Positions 42,796-52,866 of a DNA stretch of 64,000 nt are shown here, in pieces. The position numbers were made by a program, and so were the translations under genes. Location: assembly GCA_035293765.1 (NCBI GenBank), contig DATGMF010000010.1:119993-183992 (forward strand), written 5' to 3'. The notes below the pieces were generated by a model, which was not told the DNA's origin, made no database searches, and saw only the letters and a program-made list of their open reading frames with translations. How positions within the stretch are numbered: the first letter of the stretch is position 1; each line of letters starts with the position of its first letter. This DNA comes from DASRHT01 sp035293765 (lineage in GTDB: Bacteria > Chloroflexota > Ktedonobacteria > Ktedonobacterales > Ktedonobacteraceae).

Positions 42796-43518
42796 TCAAC
42801 CAGTCTTGCGCACCTGACGTCGCACCCATACATACCCAAATGGCGTGATGATGGCGAAAGCTGCTATATAGATCGCAGCGATGCCCAGGAAAGAGCCAGC
42901 CAGGAGCGTGGAAATTTGCTTTTCCTGCACAATCAGATCCGCGGCGGTGATAGTGAGTATGACGGCGGCCACCAGAATCATCCAGGGTAAGCGCTCGATG
43001 ATGGCGGATACGAGCGCGCTGGCAATCAGCAAAAAGGTGATGCTGAAGAGCAGGCCAAAAATCAATAAGAGCTGATCACCCTTTGCCAGGGCTGCCACTG
43101 CGATGATGTTGTCAAGGCTGGTGGTGGCATCGGCCACGATGATCGTGAGCATTGCCAGCAGAAAGCTTCGGCGCATTTGTAATGGTTTGATACTGATTCT
43201 GTTGAAGAGCGTAATGGATTGGCCCGCCGGATTCGTCTTCTCCGCCGGATCGTCTTGATGTAAAAGGAGTTGCGCGGTAATCGCCAGCAGAAAAACGCCG
43301 CCAACAGCCTCTAAAATAGGGAATTGCAGCAGCAGAGATATGGGATAGGTGAGCGAAATACGTAGCGCGATAGCTCCCCCACCACCAAAGAGGAATGCCG
43401 CCCAGCGCATGCTAATGGGCAACCTGGCAGCTACCGCGCCAATCACCAGCGCATTGTCGCCGCTGAGAATGAGATCAATCAGAACGATACTACCAAGTAT
43501 CGGTAACCAGCTAATCAA
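42796..43518 (-). CDS. TerC/YjbE-family membrane protein
   Basis: An integral membrane protein of 240 residues with about seven helices. The first helix has VLIDLILSGDNALVIGAV and a later one VADATTSLDNIIAVAALAKG. These paired acidic D-N motifs are the signature of the TerC family, some of which export Mn2+. It follows the huge propeller/AAA gene by 18 nt on the same strand and is probably co-transcribed with it. There is no room for its own leader, so no yybP-ykoY riboswitch precedes it here. Metal export is inferred from the family. Confidence 0.88.
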   Translation of the reverse strand: MISWLPILGSIVLIDLILSGDNALVIGAVAARLPISMRWAAFLFGGGGAIALRISLTYPISLLLQFPILEAVGGVFLLAITAQLLLHQDDPAEKTNPAGQSITLFNRISIKPLQMRRSFLLAMLTIIVADATTSLDNIIAVAALAKGDQLLLIFGLLFSITFLLIASALVSAIIERLPWMILVAAVILTITAADLIVQEKQISTLLAGSFLGIAAIYIAAFAIITPFGYVWVRRQVRKTG

Positions 43519-43536
43519 ACAGACCTCCTTGTCGCG

Positions 43537-46500
43537 TCAGTCGGCTACTTCTTCGCGCATAACTTGCTCAATGGTTTTTTCCTTGCGTAACCATTGCCGG
43601 ATCAGACCAACAGGGATGCGATAGCGTATGTGGTCCGAGCTATGGCCGTGCTTTGTATCCGCGACGCTTTCGATGATATCGGCCTCGATTAGCGATTTCA
43701 AGGAGGCCAGGACACGTTCACGTTTATAGGGGAGATGGTAGCGCTGGTAAATCTCTTCAATTTCAATCAGGGATAGCCGGTGGCCTTCGTTTTTCCCACC
43801 ATGCCCCAGGATGGAGAGCGTAATGCGCTCCTGCTGCGCGATATTGTCCCAGATCCAGTTAAAGTGAAACTGGCCTGTCTGCATCACTTCGTGAAGGACG
43901 ATATTAACATCGTTGATCGTCACATAGTTTTTGCGTTTGTCGTTGCAATGATCGACCAGAGCACGGCAGAGCAGATGCAGCAGATATGGCTGGTCTGCTG
44001 TCAATTGCCGAATCTTCTCGACGGTATGCGGGCCGTATTCCAGGTATCCCGCCACGGGCTTCGTAATCAGGTCGATAGCTCCCTGGGCGCTCAACTTGCC
44101 GAGCCGGTAATGCAGCGCGATATTGAAAAAGACGGACCAGTAACCTTTGATAAGTTGTTCAATTTGATGCGTGCCGGAAAGCAAAAAATTGAGATACTGC
44201 CGATGCTGCATCAGGCTCCGCAGATAGCCGAAGATCTCCGCTTCGAGCTTGCCCTTGATGACAAGATCTTCCAGCACCTCAAATTCATCAATCAGAATAA
44301 TGACGCGCTGGTCCTGCAATTGCGCTTCCACGTCGTCCAGGAACATATCGAAAGCAAATGTGGGATCGGCTTCAAAGTTCTTTGGCTCAGGTTGGTCTAC
44401 AAAAATGCCTCTTTTCTTGAGTTCTCGATAGATGTTAAAGGCAATATTATGAAAGAATTTGCTGACACTGATCATATAGGCGTACCGCTGCATATCAATC
44501 AGAATAGGAATATGCCTCTCCAGTATCGGCGTGCTGGTCATATGATGCAGCAGCGTGGTCTTGCCTGAACGACGCTGCCCATAGAGTACAATCACCGTTT
44601 TGGCTGAAGTGCGGGTAAGGTTATCTTTCAGAAAAGCGATATCTTTCTCGCGCCCATAGAACATGCTGCTATCGTGCGTCGGAGTGCCTGTGGAGTACGG
44701 ATTAGGGATATATTGAAAATCCTGCTGTGAAACCTGAAGCTCCAGCCGATCCCCATAAAGCTCGACGTTTATCGCATCGGCGGAAGCTCCGTGAGCGATT
44801 TCGAAGACGAGGTTTGGCGAGCTAACACGAGGCTTGATGATAAATTCAAGCTGGATATCTTCCTGCGCGAGAATCGTTTCAATATCGTATGTACGCTCGC
44901 TAACCATATCGAAGTCGTTGCTGTGGAGCAGCGTTATCTTGGCGTGATTGGCTGAGCTGCGACCCATGTTGCTCACCACCAGAACGATACCCACCTCCTC
45001 TTCGTGCCAGACCTGCTTCGTTTGCAACTCCGCTTTAAGCTCGGCCTTCCCTCGCAGCTCGCTCAGTTGCGTCATGACGATAGCACGCCAGCGCTTGAAA
45101 AGCCGGATGAACATGTAACGGTCGGGGAGGCGCTGTAGCGGCTCTCCCTGTACCTGCCTGGTATACGCCTGTTCCGCGTATTTGCTGACTTCTTCAATTG
45201 CCTCGATTGCTTCAAGCAGCCCGGCCAATCGATCATCAATACTTTCACGAGTGAGATAAATCCTCAATTTACGCGTAATAGAGCTCAGTTGTTGGAAGAT
45301 GCGCAGGGCCACGGTGAAATGTGCATTGGTAGAGCCTGGCTGTTGGGTTAGCATGCAGCGATATTGGGCCATATCCGCCACTGTGTACATGGTGAGGAGG
45401 CGATGCAGTTCGTTGTAGATCTGCCAGGTTTCCTCTCCATATTTGAGGGAGCGCGTTTCTTTCAGCGCCTTGACCGCGAGCGCCAGCCTCTCCTGTGCCT
45501 CTGCCTCGTCATCTTGCTCTGTCATCAGCGGCACAAGATTCTGGAAAATTTGCCGGGTGGATGTGGTCGAGGCGTTATAGCTGATCTGGTAGAGAATAGG
45601 CGTTGCAATCCCTTTCGCAATCAATACATAAGTATATTGCAGCAGGTCTCCCTGATAGATGTCGAGAAAATGGGCCAGCGTACGAGCCGCTTCCTGCCGT
45701 ATCCACTCGGACTCTTTATCCTGAGCGTAGGTGAGCAGCAACTCAAATATCTTGTCCCTGGGCTTCTCATAAGGGGCGTCGATCAGGCGGTACAGCGTTC
45801 TGAGCACCGCTCGCCGCACGAATCTGTCGGGATTGCTGGAGAAGCGTATCATATACTCAAAACCTGCGTCAGAGTCGTAGCGGAAAAGGATGAGCAAATT
45901 CTCGATCAGCGTTAGCTTGATATCCTGTTCCTGGTCCAATGCCAGATGATTGAGGATGCTGCGCGCTCGCTGGGAGTCAAGGGGATAGCGAGCAATAGCA
46001 GTGCGGATAAGGGCTTTACGCACCTCGGATGCGCTATCATTGACGAAATCTTCGAGGCGTTCAAAAGTGAAATCGGGTTGTTCAGCGTATTTACTCAGCG
46101 CGAACGCTCGTAAGAAGGGATCAGACTGGTGCAGGAGTTCTTCGATCAGGTTCTGGGGAGATGTTTGACGCTGCAATTCGTACCAGCAGCGATGGATGAT
46201 CTCACGCAGGTGGTGCTGGTTGACCACTTGCAGCACGTCCAGGCGATCCTCTGAGCCCAGCGCAATCTCGGCGTGCCTGTCTTCATTGATGTCTTCTACA
46301 CGGATCTCGCGGATGCGGTCATTCGACTTATGTCGCCATAACAGGTCGCCTTCACGGCTAAGCACGTACATATTGCCATCGTCACAGCCTGCCAGGATCT
46401 CCATCTTCTTATCGCCATCGATATCCGCCGCCTCAACTGCCAGGATGCGATCAGGCAGGTAATAGCGCCAGCGGAGATGGCCCTTGCAGTCCAGCACATG

Positions 46501-48447
46501 CAAGTTGCGATCTTCCGAACCGACGATGATCTCTACTTTCCCGTCGTCATCGATATCGCGAATAGCAATGGCCTGGACGCGGTCCTGGGTAGGATATTGC
46601 CACAGCAAAACGCCCTTTCTCGTATAGGCATAGACATACGTGCCCAGGCTGCCGGCGACGATTTCAATATCGTCGTCATTTTCAGGGGTGCGCGCGCTCA
46701 AAACTTTAATGCCCTGTGGGGTAGAGATGATCTGGCTGGGCGTATCCAGATTATCCTGGAAGATGTAGATTTTCTTGTCCTCGCAGCCAACAATCACTTC
46801 AGCTGACTCGTGACGACCAGGAGCGTTGACATAGATGCTTGACATCCATTCATCAACATAGTGCGCGCTTTCGGCGATGGGCTTAATCTGGCGCGTTCTA
46901 CCCGTTTGATGAACGCCGCTCAATATATGGATATGGTGATCGGTAGAGCAGACGAGGATGTCGGCCCATTTGCCGTGATTGATGTAGCCTGCCTGCGTTG
47001 CCAGAATCTGGCTGCCGAATACACGCGACCAGAGTAGCTTGCCATAAGATGTATATGCCTGGATATCTCCTCGATCCGTTCCTATAAGAATCTCTAACTT
47101 CGAATCCCCTGAAATATCCCCTATGCAAAGAGTGCGCACATGGCCGATACTTTCTTTGTGCCAGAGAATTTGCGTTCTCTGCTGCTCCAGCTTGAGCGCG
47201 GTTTGCAATGCCAGCAGATACGCTTTCTCCTCTAGAGAGGTTTCAACCTGTTTGAGTGTTACCGGCCTGATCTGCTGCTGAACTTCTTCTCCCAGAATAT
47301 CTTCCAACAGAGCTCGCTCTTGTTGTGATAGCGCAGTCAGGTCGTTGAGCGAAGGCTTGCCCTGTGCCTGATAAGAACGGCGAATTCTCCGCTCCAACCC
47401 TCGTATCAGGCCAACACGATAAGCATGCACACGCCCATCTTTAGCTCCTGCGATGACTTCGTACCGACCATCGTTGTCAATATCACGAGCAAGCACGCTG
47501 CACACGCCCGAACCAAGATGGTGCCGCCAGATGGTCTTTCCCTGCCCATCCAGAAAATAAATATGTTTGTCTTCTGAACCTGCAATAATTTCGTTATGCC
47601 CATCTTTGTCAATATCGATAACATATAATGAGAGGAGGCGGTTGTCGAAAGGGCAGCTCCAGCGTGGGGTAAGTGTGCAGGCATCAAGAGCGATAAGGTC
47701 TTTTGCATCGGTGCCGACTAGAATTTCGAGTCGTCCATCTTCGTCGATGTCGGCACAAAACAGCGTATAAATCTGGTGTTGCATATCATGGGAGGCGATA
47801 CATTGTCCGCTTGCATTGAGGATATAAAGGGAGTTGTCGCCTGAGCCAACCAGCGTTTCGATCTCGCCATCGCCATTGATATCGTAGGGGAAGATGGCTC
47901 GAACGCGCCCTCCAGTCTGAAATTGCCAGCGTAACGCTCCGTTTTCCGGGGCGAGCGCATAGACGCAGCGATCCTCAGAACCGAAAATAATGGCGTCAGC
48001 ATAGCAAACTTGACGGATGACGTGATCCGTGTGATACCAGCAAGCCGCTTTATCTGCCTCGGTTGGCCGCTCATTCTTGTCCAGGGCGTAAAGATTACCT
48101 TCTCTATCAACCGTCTTGCCATGCTGGTCCAGGGCGTAAAGATTGCCATCGCGCGTACCTGCTATGATGCGCACGGCGTTGCTCAGCGGACTGGTCGAGG
48201 TAATACCAACCAGCGTGCCAACCCAGGTTTTATTGCCGAGGATTCTGCGCCAGCGCAGATCCCCTTCGCGGTTGAGCACCTGGATGCGGCCATCGCGTGA
48301 ACCGGCCAATATTTCGATGTTGCCATCATCATCAATATCGGTTGTATCAATACTGGTGACCCAGTTTTTAGCTTTATAGTTCCATAATTCCGCAACCACG
48401 GCGAGGCCGAGGCGGAGATTTTCTTGTAGCTCAGAGAGTGCAGTCAT
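43537..48447 (-). CDS. Giant beta-propeller / HEAT / AAA-ATPase protein
   Basis: A 1636-residue STAND-like protein. Residues about 15-365 form a beta-propeller from repeats with DIDDDGNIEILAGSRDGRI-type FG-GAP/PQQ motifs, and residues about 430-750 a second one. HEAT-like repeats occupy about 755-915, a helical region runs to about 1170 and a CARDB-like beta-sandwich to about 1255. The AAA module begins at NPYSTGTPTHDSSMFYGREK, with Walker A GQRRSGKTTLL near 1289, Walker B VIILIDEFEVL near 1379, and a C-terminal winged-helix part. The frame extends to 48489, but AAAGGA before ATG 48447 favours that start. Propellers probably sense a ligand or partner and the AAA part switches state. It diverges from another FYGR-type AAA gene. 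Function unknown. Confidence 0.82.
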   Translation of the reverse strand: MTALSELQENLRLGLAVVAELWNYKAKNWVTSIDTTDIDDDGNIEILAGSRDGRIQVLNREGDLRWRRILGNKTWVGTLVGITSTSPLSNAVRIIAGTRDGNLYALDQHGKTVDREGNLYALDKNERPTEADKAACWYHTDHVIRQVCYADAIIFGSEDRCVYALAPENGALRWQFQTGGRVRAIFPYDINGDGEIETLVGSGDNSLYILNASGQCIASHDMQHQIYTLFCADIDEDGRLEILVGTDAKDLIALDACTLTPRWSCPFDNRLLSLYVIDIDKDGHNEIIAGSEDKHIYFLDGQGKTIWRHHLGSGVCSVLARDIDNDGRYEVIAGAKDGRVHAYRVGLIRGLERRIRRSYQAQGKPSLNDLTALSQQERALLEDILGEEVQQQIRPVTLKQVETSLEEKAYLLALQTALKLEQQRTQILWHKESIGHVRTLCIGDISGDSKLEILIGTDRGDIQAYTSYGKLLWSRVFGSQILATQAGYINHGKWADILVCSTDHHIHILSGVHQTGRTRQIKPIAESAHYVDEWMSSIYVNAPGRHESAEVIVGCEDKKIYIFQDNLDTPSQIISTPQGIKVLSARTPENDDDIEIVAGSLGTYVYAYTRKGVLLWQYPTQDRVQAIAIRDIDDDGKVEIIVGSEDRNLHVLDCKGHLRWRYYLPDRILAVEAADIDGDKKMEILAGCDDGNMYVLSREGDLLWRHKSNDRIREIRVEDINEDRHAEIALGSEDRLDVLQVVNQHHLREIIHRCWYELQRQTSPQNLIEELLHQSDPFLRAFALSKYAEQPDFTFERLEDFVNDSASEVRKALIRTAIARYPLDSQRARSILNHLALDQEQDIKLTLIENLLILFRYDSDAGFEYMIRFSSNPDRFVRRAVLRTLYRLIDAPYEKPRDKIFELLLTYAQDKESEWIRQEAARTLAHFLDIYQGDLLQYTYVLIAKGIATPILYQISYNASTTSTRQIFQNLVPLMTEQDDEAEAQERLALAVKALKETRSLKYGEETWQIYNELHRLLTMYTVADMAQYRCMLTQQPGSTNAHFTVALRIFQQLSSITRKLRIYLTRESIDDRLAGLLEAIEAIEEVSKYAEQAYTRQVQGEPLQRLPDRYMFIRLFKRWRAIVMTQLSELRGKAELKAELQTKQVWHEEEVGIVLVVSNMGRSSANHAKITLLHSNDFDMVSERTYDIETILAQEDIQLEFIIKPRVSSPNLVFEIAHGASADAINVELYGDRLELQVSQQDFQYIPNPYSTGTPTHDSSMFYGREKDIAFLKDNLTRTSAKTVIVLYGQRRSGKTTLLHHMTSTPILERHIPILIDMQRYAYMISVSKFFHNIAFNIYRELKKRGIFVDQPEPKNFEADPTFAFDMFLDDVEAQLQDQRVIILIDEFEVLEDLVIKGKLEAEIFGYLRSLMQHRQYLNFLLSGTHQIEQLIKGYWSVFFNIALHYRLGKLSAQGAIDLITKPVAGYLEYGPHTVEKIRQLTADQPYLLHLLCRALVDHCNDKRKNYVTINDVNIVLHEVMQTGQFHFNWIWDNIAQQERITLSILGHGGKNEGHRLSLIEIEEIYQRYHLPYKRERVLASLKSLIEADIIESVADTKHGHSSDHIRYRIPVGLIRQWLRKEKTIEQVMREEVAD

Positions 48448-48742
48448 AGCGCGTCCTTTTCGGCTGGCACACATATCCCTTCCAAGCATACAATTGACTT
48501 ACTGACAGACACTGCCAGAAATATGCCAGGAATTCCGCGAAACGAGCGAAAAATTTATTTTCGGCTATTGAAATAGTCATATTTATAGACTAGTATATAA
48601 TAACGGTACGTTCTTATACATATATTCCACGCAACAATTCGTTTCAAAAGAGGGAGAAATAGCGGAACGATACGCACTTTTAAACTGTTGGGGTAAGTTA
48701 AGAGGTTGGCTCTTCTGCTTGTACGAAAACGTGAGGCACACT

Positions 48743-50137
48743 ATGGCAATGGGACCTTCCAATCCTTATTACAATATGGCTGCGGTACGTGACCCGCAGA
48801 TGTTCTATGGGCGCAGTCGCCTGCTCAGCACACTTTTTTCCGCGCTCACCAATCGCCAGTGCATTTCCCTGGTTGGCGCGCGCGGCATCGGGAAATCCTC
48901 GGTGTTGCAATGTATGAAGCTCGCGGAGGTTCAGCAGCAGTTTGGCTTTGACGCACGCCAGTATATTCTGGTGCTCATTGATCTGAGAGAGTACCTGCGC
49001 AAGAGCGCCGACGACTTTTTTGATACGGTGAGCAAGCATATCGTCGCTCAGTGCCTGGGACGCCTGACAGTGACGCTGCCAGAAGAGGAGGGCGTGGACC
49101 AGTTTAGCAATGTGATCGATCAGATCGCCGATCAGGGCTATCATATCGTGCTGCTGATGGACGCGTTCGATAATATTACGCGCAACGACAACTTTGATCC
49201 CGAATTTTTCTCCTTTCTGCGCGCCTGGGCCACAATAGGGAAGGTATCATATGTCACTGCGTCCATTGCCCCGCTCTACGAAGTATGCCATCGTGGCATC
49301 AAGGATTCACCATTTTTCAATATCTTCGCCACCTCGCGCGTTGAGCCGCTCACACCGGAAGAGGCGCGGAACCTGGTACAGGAGCCTGCACAGCGGGTCG
49401 GCAACCCCTTCACTGCGTCAGAAACGGAATGGGTCGTCTCCCTGGCCGGTCGCCATCCCTACTTTATCCAGCGCGTTTGTTGGGTCTTGTTTGAAGAGAA
49501 GTGTACGCAGGGTAATGCTGCGGCAGATCGTAGCGGCGTTCAGAAGCGCGCTTATGAAGAACTGCTTTCCCTCTTCAACCATATGTGGGAGCGCCTGGAT
49601 GACAGACAATCGCAGCTATTAAGGGATGAGGCCAGGCGCGAGGATAGCCAGCGGCGAGAGATGCCCGAATTGAGCGAAAGCGCCCTCTTTCGCGCATTTG
49701 TGCGCGAGAAGTGTAATATCCAGCTCTTCCAGATGACGGTGGATGAGATAGAAAAAGTGCTCGACAGGATAGAGGATACGCGCTTTCTTGGCGAGAGCGA
49801 TCTGCGGTTTATGAAGATCGTAGCGACGCGGATCAAGACGATGGATACGCCCTCGCTGGTGGAGCGTGGCATAGCGATCCGCGAGGTGCTTAACGCCGCG
49901 CTTGAGCAACTACGTGGCGCAGGGCCGCGCCGCGACGCCGCGGCTGATTGGAGATTGTATAATATCCTTTACTACCGCTACTTTAAGTATCAGCTCAAGA
50001 ATGAACAAATCTCGGCCCGGCTACAATTCACTAGCATTCGGCAATATTACCGTGAGCGCAACAAGGCGCTTGAAGCATTCCTGAATGCTCTCTTCGAGAT
50101 GGAGGCAGCCGCAAATAGCGTTGTACGAACTTTGTAG
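48743..50137 (+). CDS. AAA-family ATPase (AAA_16/STAND-like)
   Basis: A 464-residue ATPase with no sensor domain. It opens NPYYNMAAVRDPQMFYGRSR, a motif shared with the AAA module of the giant protein on the other strand. Walker A is GARGIGKSSVLQ (near residue 42), Walker B LLMDAFDNI, sensor region SYVTASIAPLYE, followed by a helical lid and C-terminal winged-helix-like segment. GTGAGG before ATG 48743 sets the start; the frame opens at a TTG (48719). The 295-bp intergenic region must hold divergent promoters. Partner and target unknown; the shared module suggests a joint system. Confidence 0.8.
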   Translation: MAMGPSNPYYNMAAVRDPQMFYGRSRLLSTLFSALTNRQCISLVGARGIGKSSVLQCMKLAEVQQQFGFDARQYILVLIDLREYLRKSADDFFDTVSKHIVAQCLGRLTVTLPEEEGVDQFSNVIDQIADQGYHIVLLMDAFDNITRNDNFDPEFFSFLRAWATIGKVSYVTASIAPLYEVCHRGIKDSPFFNIFATSRVEPLTPEEARNLVQEPAQRVGNPFTASETEWVVSLAGRHPYFIQRVCWVLFEEKCTQGNAAADRSGVQKRAYEELLSLFNHMWERLDDRQSQLLRDEARREDSQRREMPELSESALFRAFVREKCNIQLFQMTVDEIEKVLDRIEDTRFLGESDLRFMKIVATRIKTMDTPSLVERGIAIREVLNAALEQLRGAGPRRDAAADWRLYNILYYRYFKYQLKNEQISARLQFTSIRQYYRERNKALEAFLNALFEMEAAANSVVRTL

Positions 50138-50675
50138 CAGCAATGGACGCAAGCTGACGCTCGTCCTGATGGCGGGACTGCCCGGCGCCGGAAAAACAAC
50201 GCTCGCCTTGAAATTAGGAGCTACGCTGCACTGGCCTGTGCTGAGCAAGGATACATTGCGGTCCTCGCTGATGATGGTAGAGGTCGTGGAGCGCGTTGCG
50301 GGCTTTGCCGCTTACGAACTGCTTTTCGCGCTGGCTTACGATCTGCTGGTGCAGCAGCAGATTTCCATTATCCTGGACTGCTCATCGGTCTACCCCTTCA
50401 TTTTGCATCGTTCCATCGAACTGGCCCGTAAAGCGAACGCTCAACTGCGGGTGGTGCGTTGCGCCGTTGATAGTGCCGTGCGAAGTCAGCGGCTTGGTGA
50501 ACGCAACAATGGAGCAATATCAACCGCTCCGTTGTCGCCGGCCTTAACCAGCGATGAGGAGCAGCGCCTCTTTACCCACCTTCCCCACGATACGCTTGTT
50601 CTGCAGACAGTTGATCCTCTTGAAGCGTATCTGCCAGAAGTCATAGCGTACCTCTTCCAATCCCGTTCCTCTTGA
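50085..50675 (+). CDS. Small P-loop kinase (AAA_33, zeta-toxin-like fold)
   Basis: A 196-residue nucleotide kinase-like protein. Walker A is LMAGLPGAGKTTLALKL (about residues 27-44), followed by WPVLSKDTLRSSLM and IILDCSSVYPF (Walker B-like), then a lid helix with arginines (VRSQRLGERNNG). Such proteins phosphorylate small molecules or, in zeta toxins, UDP-sugars. The start at 50085 overlaps the AAA gene by 53 nt; a TTG at 50121 is an alternative. It is almost surely co-transcribed with the AAA gene. Substrate unknown. Confidence 0.78.
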   Translation: MLSSRWRQPQIALYELCSSNGRKLTLVLMAGLPGAGKTTLALKLGATLHWPVLSKDTLRSSLMMVEVVERVAGFAAYELLFALAYDLLVQQQISIILDCSSVYPFILHRSIELARKANAQLRVVRCAVDSAVRSQRLGERNNGAISTAPLSPALTSDEEQRLFTHLPHDTLVLQTVDPLEAYLPEVIAYLFQSRSS

Positions 50676-50881
50676 GTATTTTCAATCAGTATCCATGTCA
50701 CCTTTTTCTGCTTACGTGAGCCGTGAAAGAGAGCCGAGCCCGTAAATGATAGCTCCTATTGTCACATTTTTGGCAATATCTGGCAGATAGTGGCAGGTAT
50801 CCTATAAACGAAATTTGTAACTCGCCGGCAAAATGGGGATGTTACCGGTTGTTAGAATGATAGTGCGGGAGGATGTTAGTA

Positions 50882-51523
50882 ATGCGCACAGTCTGGTTTA
50901 TCAGACATGGAGAAAGCGAGGGTAATGCGGGATTGCCGACCACAGATCCTGCAAGTATCAGGCTCACTAAAAAAGGCTATGAGCAGGCGCAGCATATAGC
51001 TGCTATGTTTGAGGAACCGCCATCATTGATTGTTACCTCCTCCTATATAAGGACAAAGCAAACGGCATGGCCGACCATGATGTACTTCCCTGAGACCCCA
51101 CAAGAAGAATGGCCCGTTCACGAATTCACCTATCTCTCGCTGGCAAACAGACAGTGCAGTACCGTTCAGCAGAGACGGCCCCTCGTCCAGCAGTTCTGGC
51201 ACCGCAACGATCCCTTCTATGTCGCTGGCGAGGGGGCCGAATCTTTTGCGCAATTTATGCAGCGGGTGCAGATTGTGGTAGAGCGGATCAGCAAGCAGGA
51301 AGGTGATTTTATCGCTATTTTTAGCCATGAACAATTTATTCGCGGGGTCATGTGGTCCTTATTACTGGGTACCGCCGAAAAGTTTTGCAACCTGATGAAT
51401 TTCAGAAATTTCCTGACCGCATTTTCCATGCCCAACGGCGCAATCTGGAAAGTGGAGTTCCATGAAAAAGGAGAGATCTGGTGCAGCAATTTCGTTCATG
51501 CCGCTGCGAAGGCTGATGTCTAA
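50882..51523 (+). CDS. Histidine phosphatase superfamily protein
   Basis: A cytoplasmic phosphatase/mutase-fold protein of 213 residues. The phospho-acceptor motif FIRHGESEGNAG is at residues 5-16, and the second histidine lies in AIFSHEQFIRGV, with the acidic residue in GEGAESFAQF. The GGAGG before it is too close to the ATG at 50873 but ideal for the ATG at 50882. A cofactor-independent sugar or nucleotide phosphatase is the usual guess; specificity is not visible. The gene stands alone between the P-loop kinase and a convergent cassette. Confidence 0.88.
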   Translation: MRTVWFIRHGESEGNAGLPTTDPASIRLTKKGYEQAQHIAAMFEEPPSLIVTSSYIRTKQTAWPTMMYFPETPQEEWPVHEFTYLSLANRQCSTVQQRRPLVQQFWHRNDPFYVAGEGAESFAQFMQRVQIVVERISKQEGDFIAIFSHEQFIRGVMWSLLLGTAEKFCNLMNFRNFLTAFSMPNGAIWKVEFHEKGEIWCSNFVHAAAKADV

Positions 51524-51573
51524 TCAGAGTGACCTGCACCAGCCTTCACTTTCTCACTGATGTCTCGGGATTC

Positions 51574-52158
51574 TCAGGCGCTGGTAACGGCAAGATGCAT
51601 GCCCGGTAAAAGTATGCTGCTCGTCTGGATAAATTGATCCACCTTCAAGTTGACGTTTTTCATCACAATATGGTGTACCGTGCCTCCCGCCAGCAATACC
51701 AGCAAATCGGCAGGATTAGTGAAGCTCCCCAATGCCGTTTTCAGGTCGCTGAAAACAGAAGTTTTGATGGCGACTCCCGAACCCGTGACGTTGCCTGATG
51801 CAGTAATCACTACCGAAAGATTCGCGGTAATGGGGTGACTTAATCGCATTCCCTGCATGCTGACGGCTGAGAAAACAAGAATGGGCTCAAGCAGGTTTGG
51901 GAGGATCTTGAGATGCGCATCAGTACCGTCAATTTCAACAGCCTGTAAGGTGTAGACTCCCTTGATGAAATAGTGGGTTGTGCTGGAGCTAGCCTCGGAT
52001 CGCCTATCTATAGTCTGGTCAACTTTAGCAGCTGCCCTGGAAGCAGCATTTTTAGGAGCGGCTCTCGCCGGTATTATATTGAGCAGTTCGACTAGCAAAG
52101 CAATAACTAGCAGCGCCGCCAGCGATATTTTCAAAATACGCACGCTTTTCTGCTCCAT
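51574..52158 (-). CDS. Exported DUF6230-like protein, third gene of a TetR-linked cassette
   Basis: A 194-residue protein with an N-terminal signal-anchor (ISLAALLVIALLVELLNIIPARA) and a beta-rich outer domain. It contains LQAVEIDGTDAHLKILPNL and ends with VDQFIQTSSILLPGMHLAVT, which parallels the C-terminus of the neighbouring DUF6230 protein (MASNITLPGLSLSI). It appears to be a diverged paralogue. It is last in the operon behind the DUF6114 and DUF6230 genes. It probably sits at the outer face of the membrane; the function of this protein type is unknown. Confidence 0.65.
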   Translation of the reverse strand: MEQKSVRILKISLAALLVIALLVELLNIIPARAAPKNAASRAAAKVDQTIDRRSEASSSTTHYFIKGVYTLQAVEIDGTDAHLKILPNLLEPILVFSAVSMQGMRLSHPITANLSVVITASGNVTGSGVAIKTSVFSDLKTALGSFTNPADLLVLLAGGTVHHIVMKNVNLKVDQFIQTSSILLPGMHLAVTSA

Positions 52159-52237
52159 TCTATCTTCTGGCTACAGCCACCCCGTCGTCTCTGGATGGCT
52201 GTAGCACTATCGCTATACACTGACAGGCATCTGGGAA

Positions 52238-52831
52238 CTAATTGTGGGTGATTGAGAGCGAGAGCCCCGGCAAGGTGATATTACTCGCCATCAAAAATGG
52301 TGAACTAATGGTGGCGTTGTTCAGGGTTGCGCTGGCAGCGGTCTGATCAAGCCCGGTTCCGGCTGTGCTGAAAGCCATGTTGCTGAAGCTCGCCGAATCG
52401 GTGTTCAGGCTCGAAATATCGGTAGTCAGGCTGGTAATATTGACCGGCGTGCCTTTATTTCCCGCGGTCAACGTGACGGTAATCGTACCAATAACCGGAA
52501 CGGATAGAGATTTGCTGATCGTGAGGTTGGTGATGGTGGCATCCATCTGGTTGACGGCGACGGGCGTCGCGTTATCGGCCTGAGACAAGCCGGGGAAAAG
52601 GTGGAAATTGGTGCCTTTCAATGTGCCTGCCTGTACCGTCATCGGGACGGGAACCGCAGCCGCCATTGCGATTGCTCCCTGACTCATAGCACCAACCATA
52701 ATGGATAGGACAATCAGAGAGGCCAGAAAGACGCCCCAGAAGATTTTTCGGTCAGTTGTGCCACCCTCTACTGTTTCGTTATCGTCGGTTGAGTCGAGAG
52801 AGGTCTGGATTTCAGGATCGGTATGCTCCAT
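52238..52831 (-). CDS. DUF6230 family membrane-anchored protein
   Basis: A 197-residue protein: a hydrophilic acidic N-terminus, one transmembrane helix (IFWGVFLASLIVLSIMVGAM, about 29-50) and an extracytoplasmic domain made of hydrophobic beta strands (VQAGTLKGTNFHLFPGL, ATITNLTISKSLSVPVIG, INLPGLSLSI-like end). This matches the DUF6230 family known from Streptomyces, where it is encoded beside a DUF6114 protein, as here (36 nt apart). The function is not established; envelope localisation is clear from the sequence. Confidence 0.78.
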   Translation of the reverse strand: MEHTDPEIQTSLDSTDDNETVEGGTTDRKIFWGVFLASLIVLSIMVGAMSQGAIAMAAAVPVPMTVQAGTLKGTNFHLFPGLSQADNATPVAVNQMDATITNLTISKSLSVPVIGTITVTLTAGNKGTPVNITSLTTDISSLNTDSASFSNMAFSTAGTGLDQTAASATLNNATISSPFLMASNITLPGLSLSITHN

Positions 52832-52866
52832 ATGTTTCGCTCCTGTCTTACAAAATAAGCTCGCAA

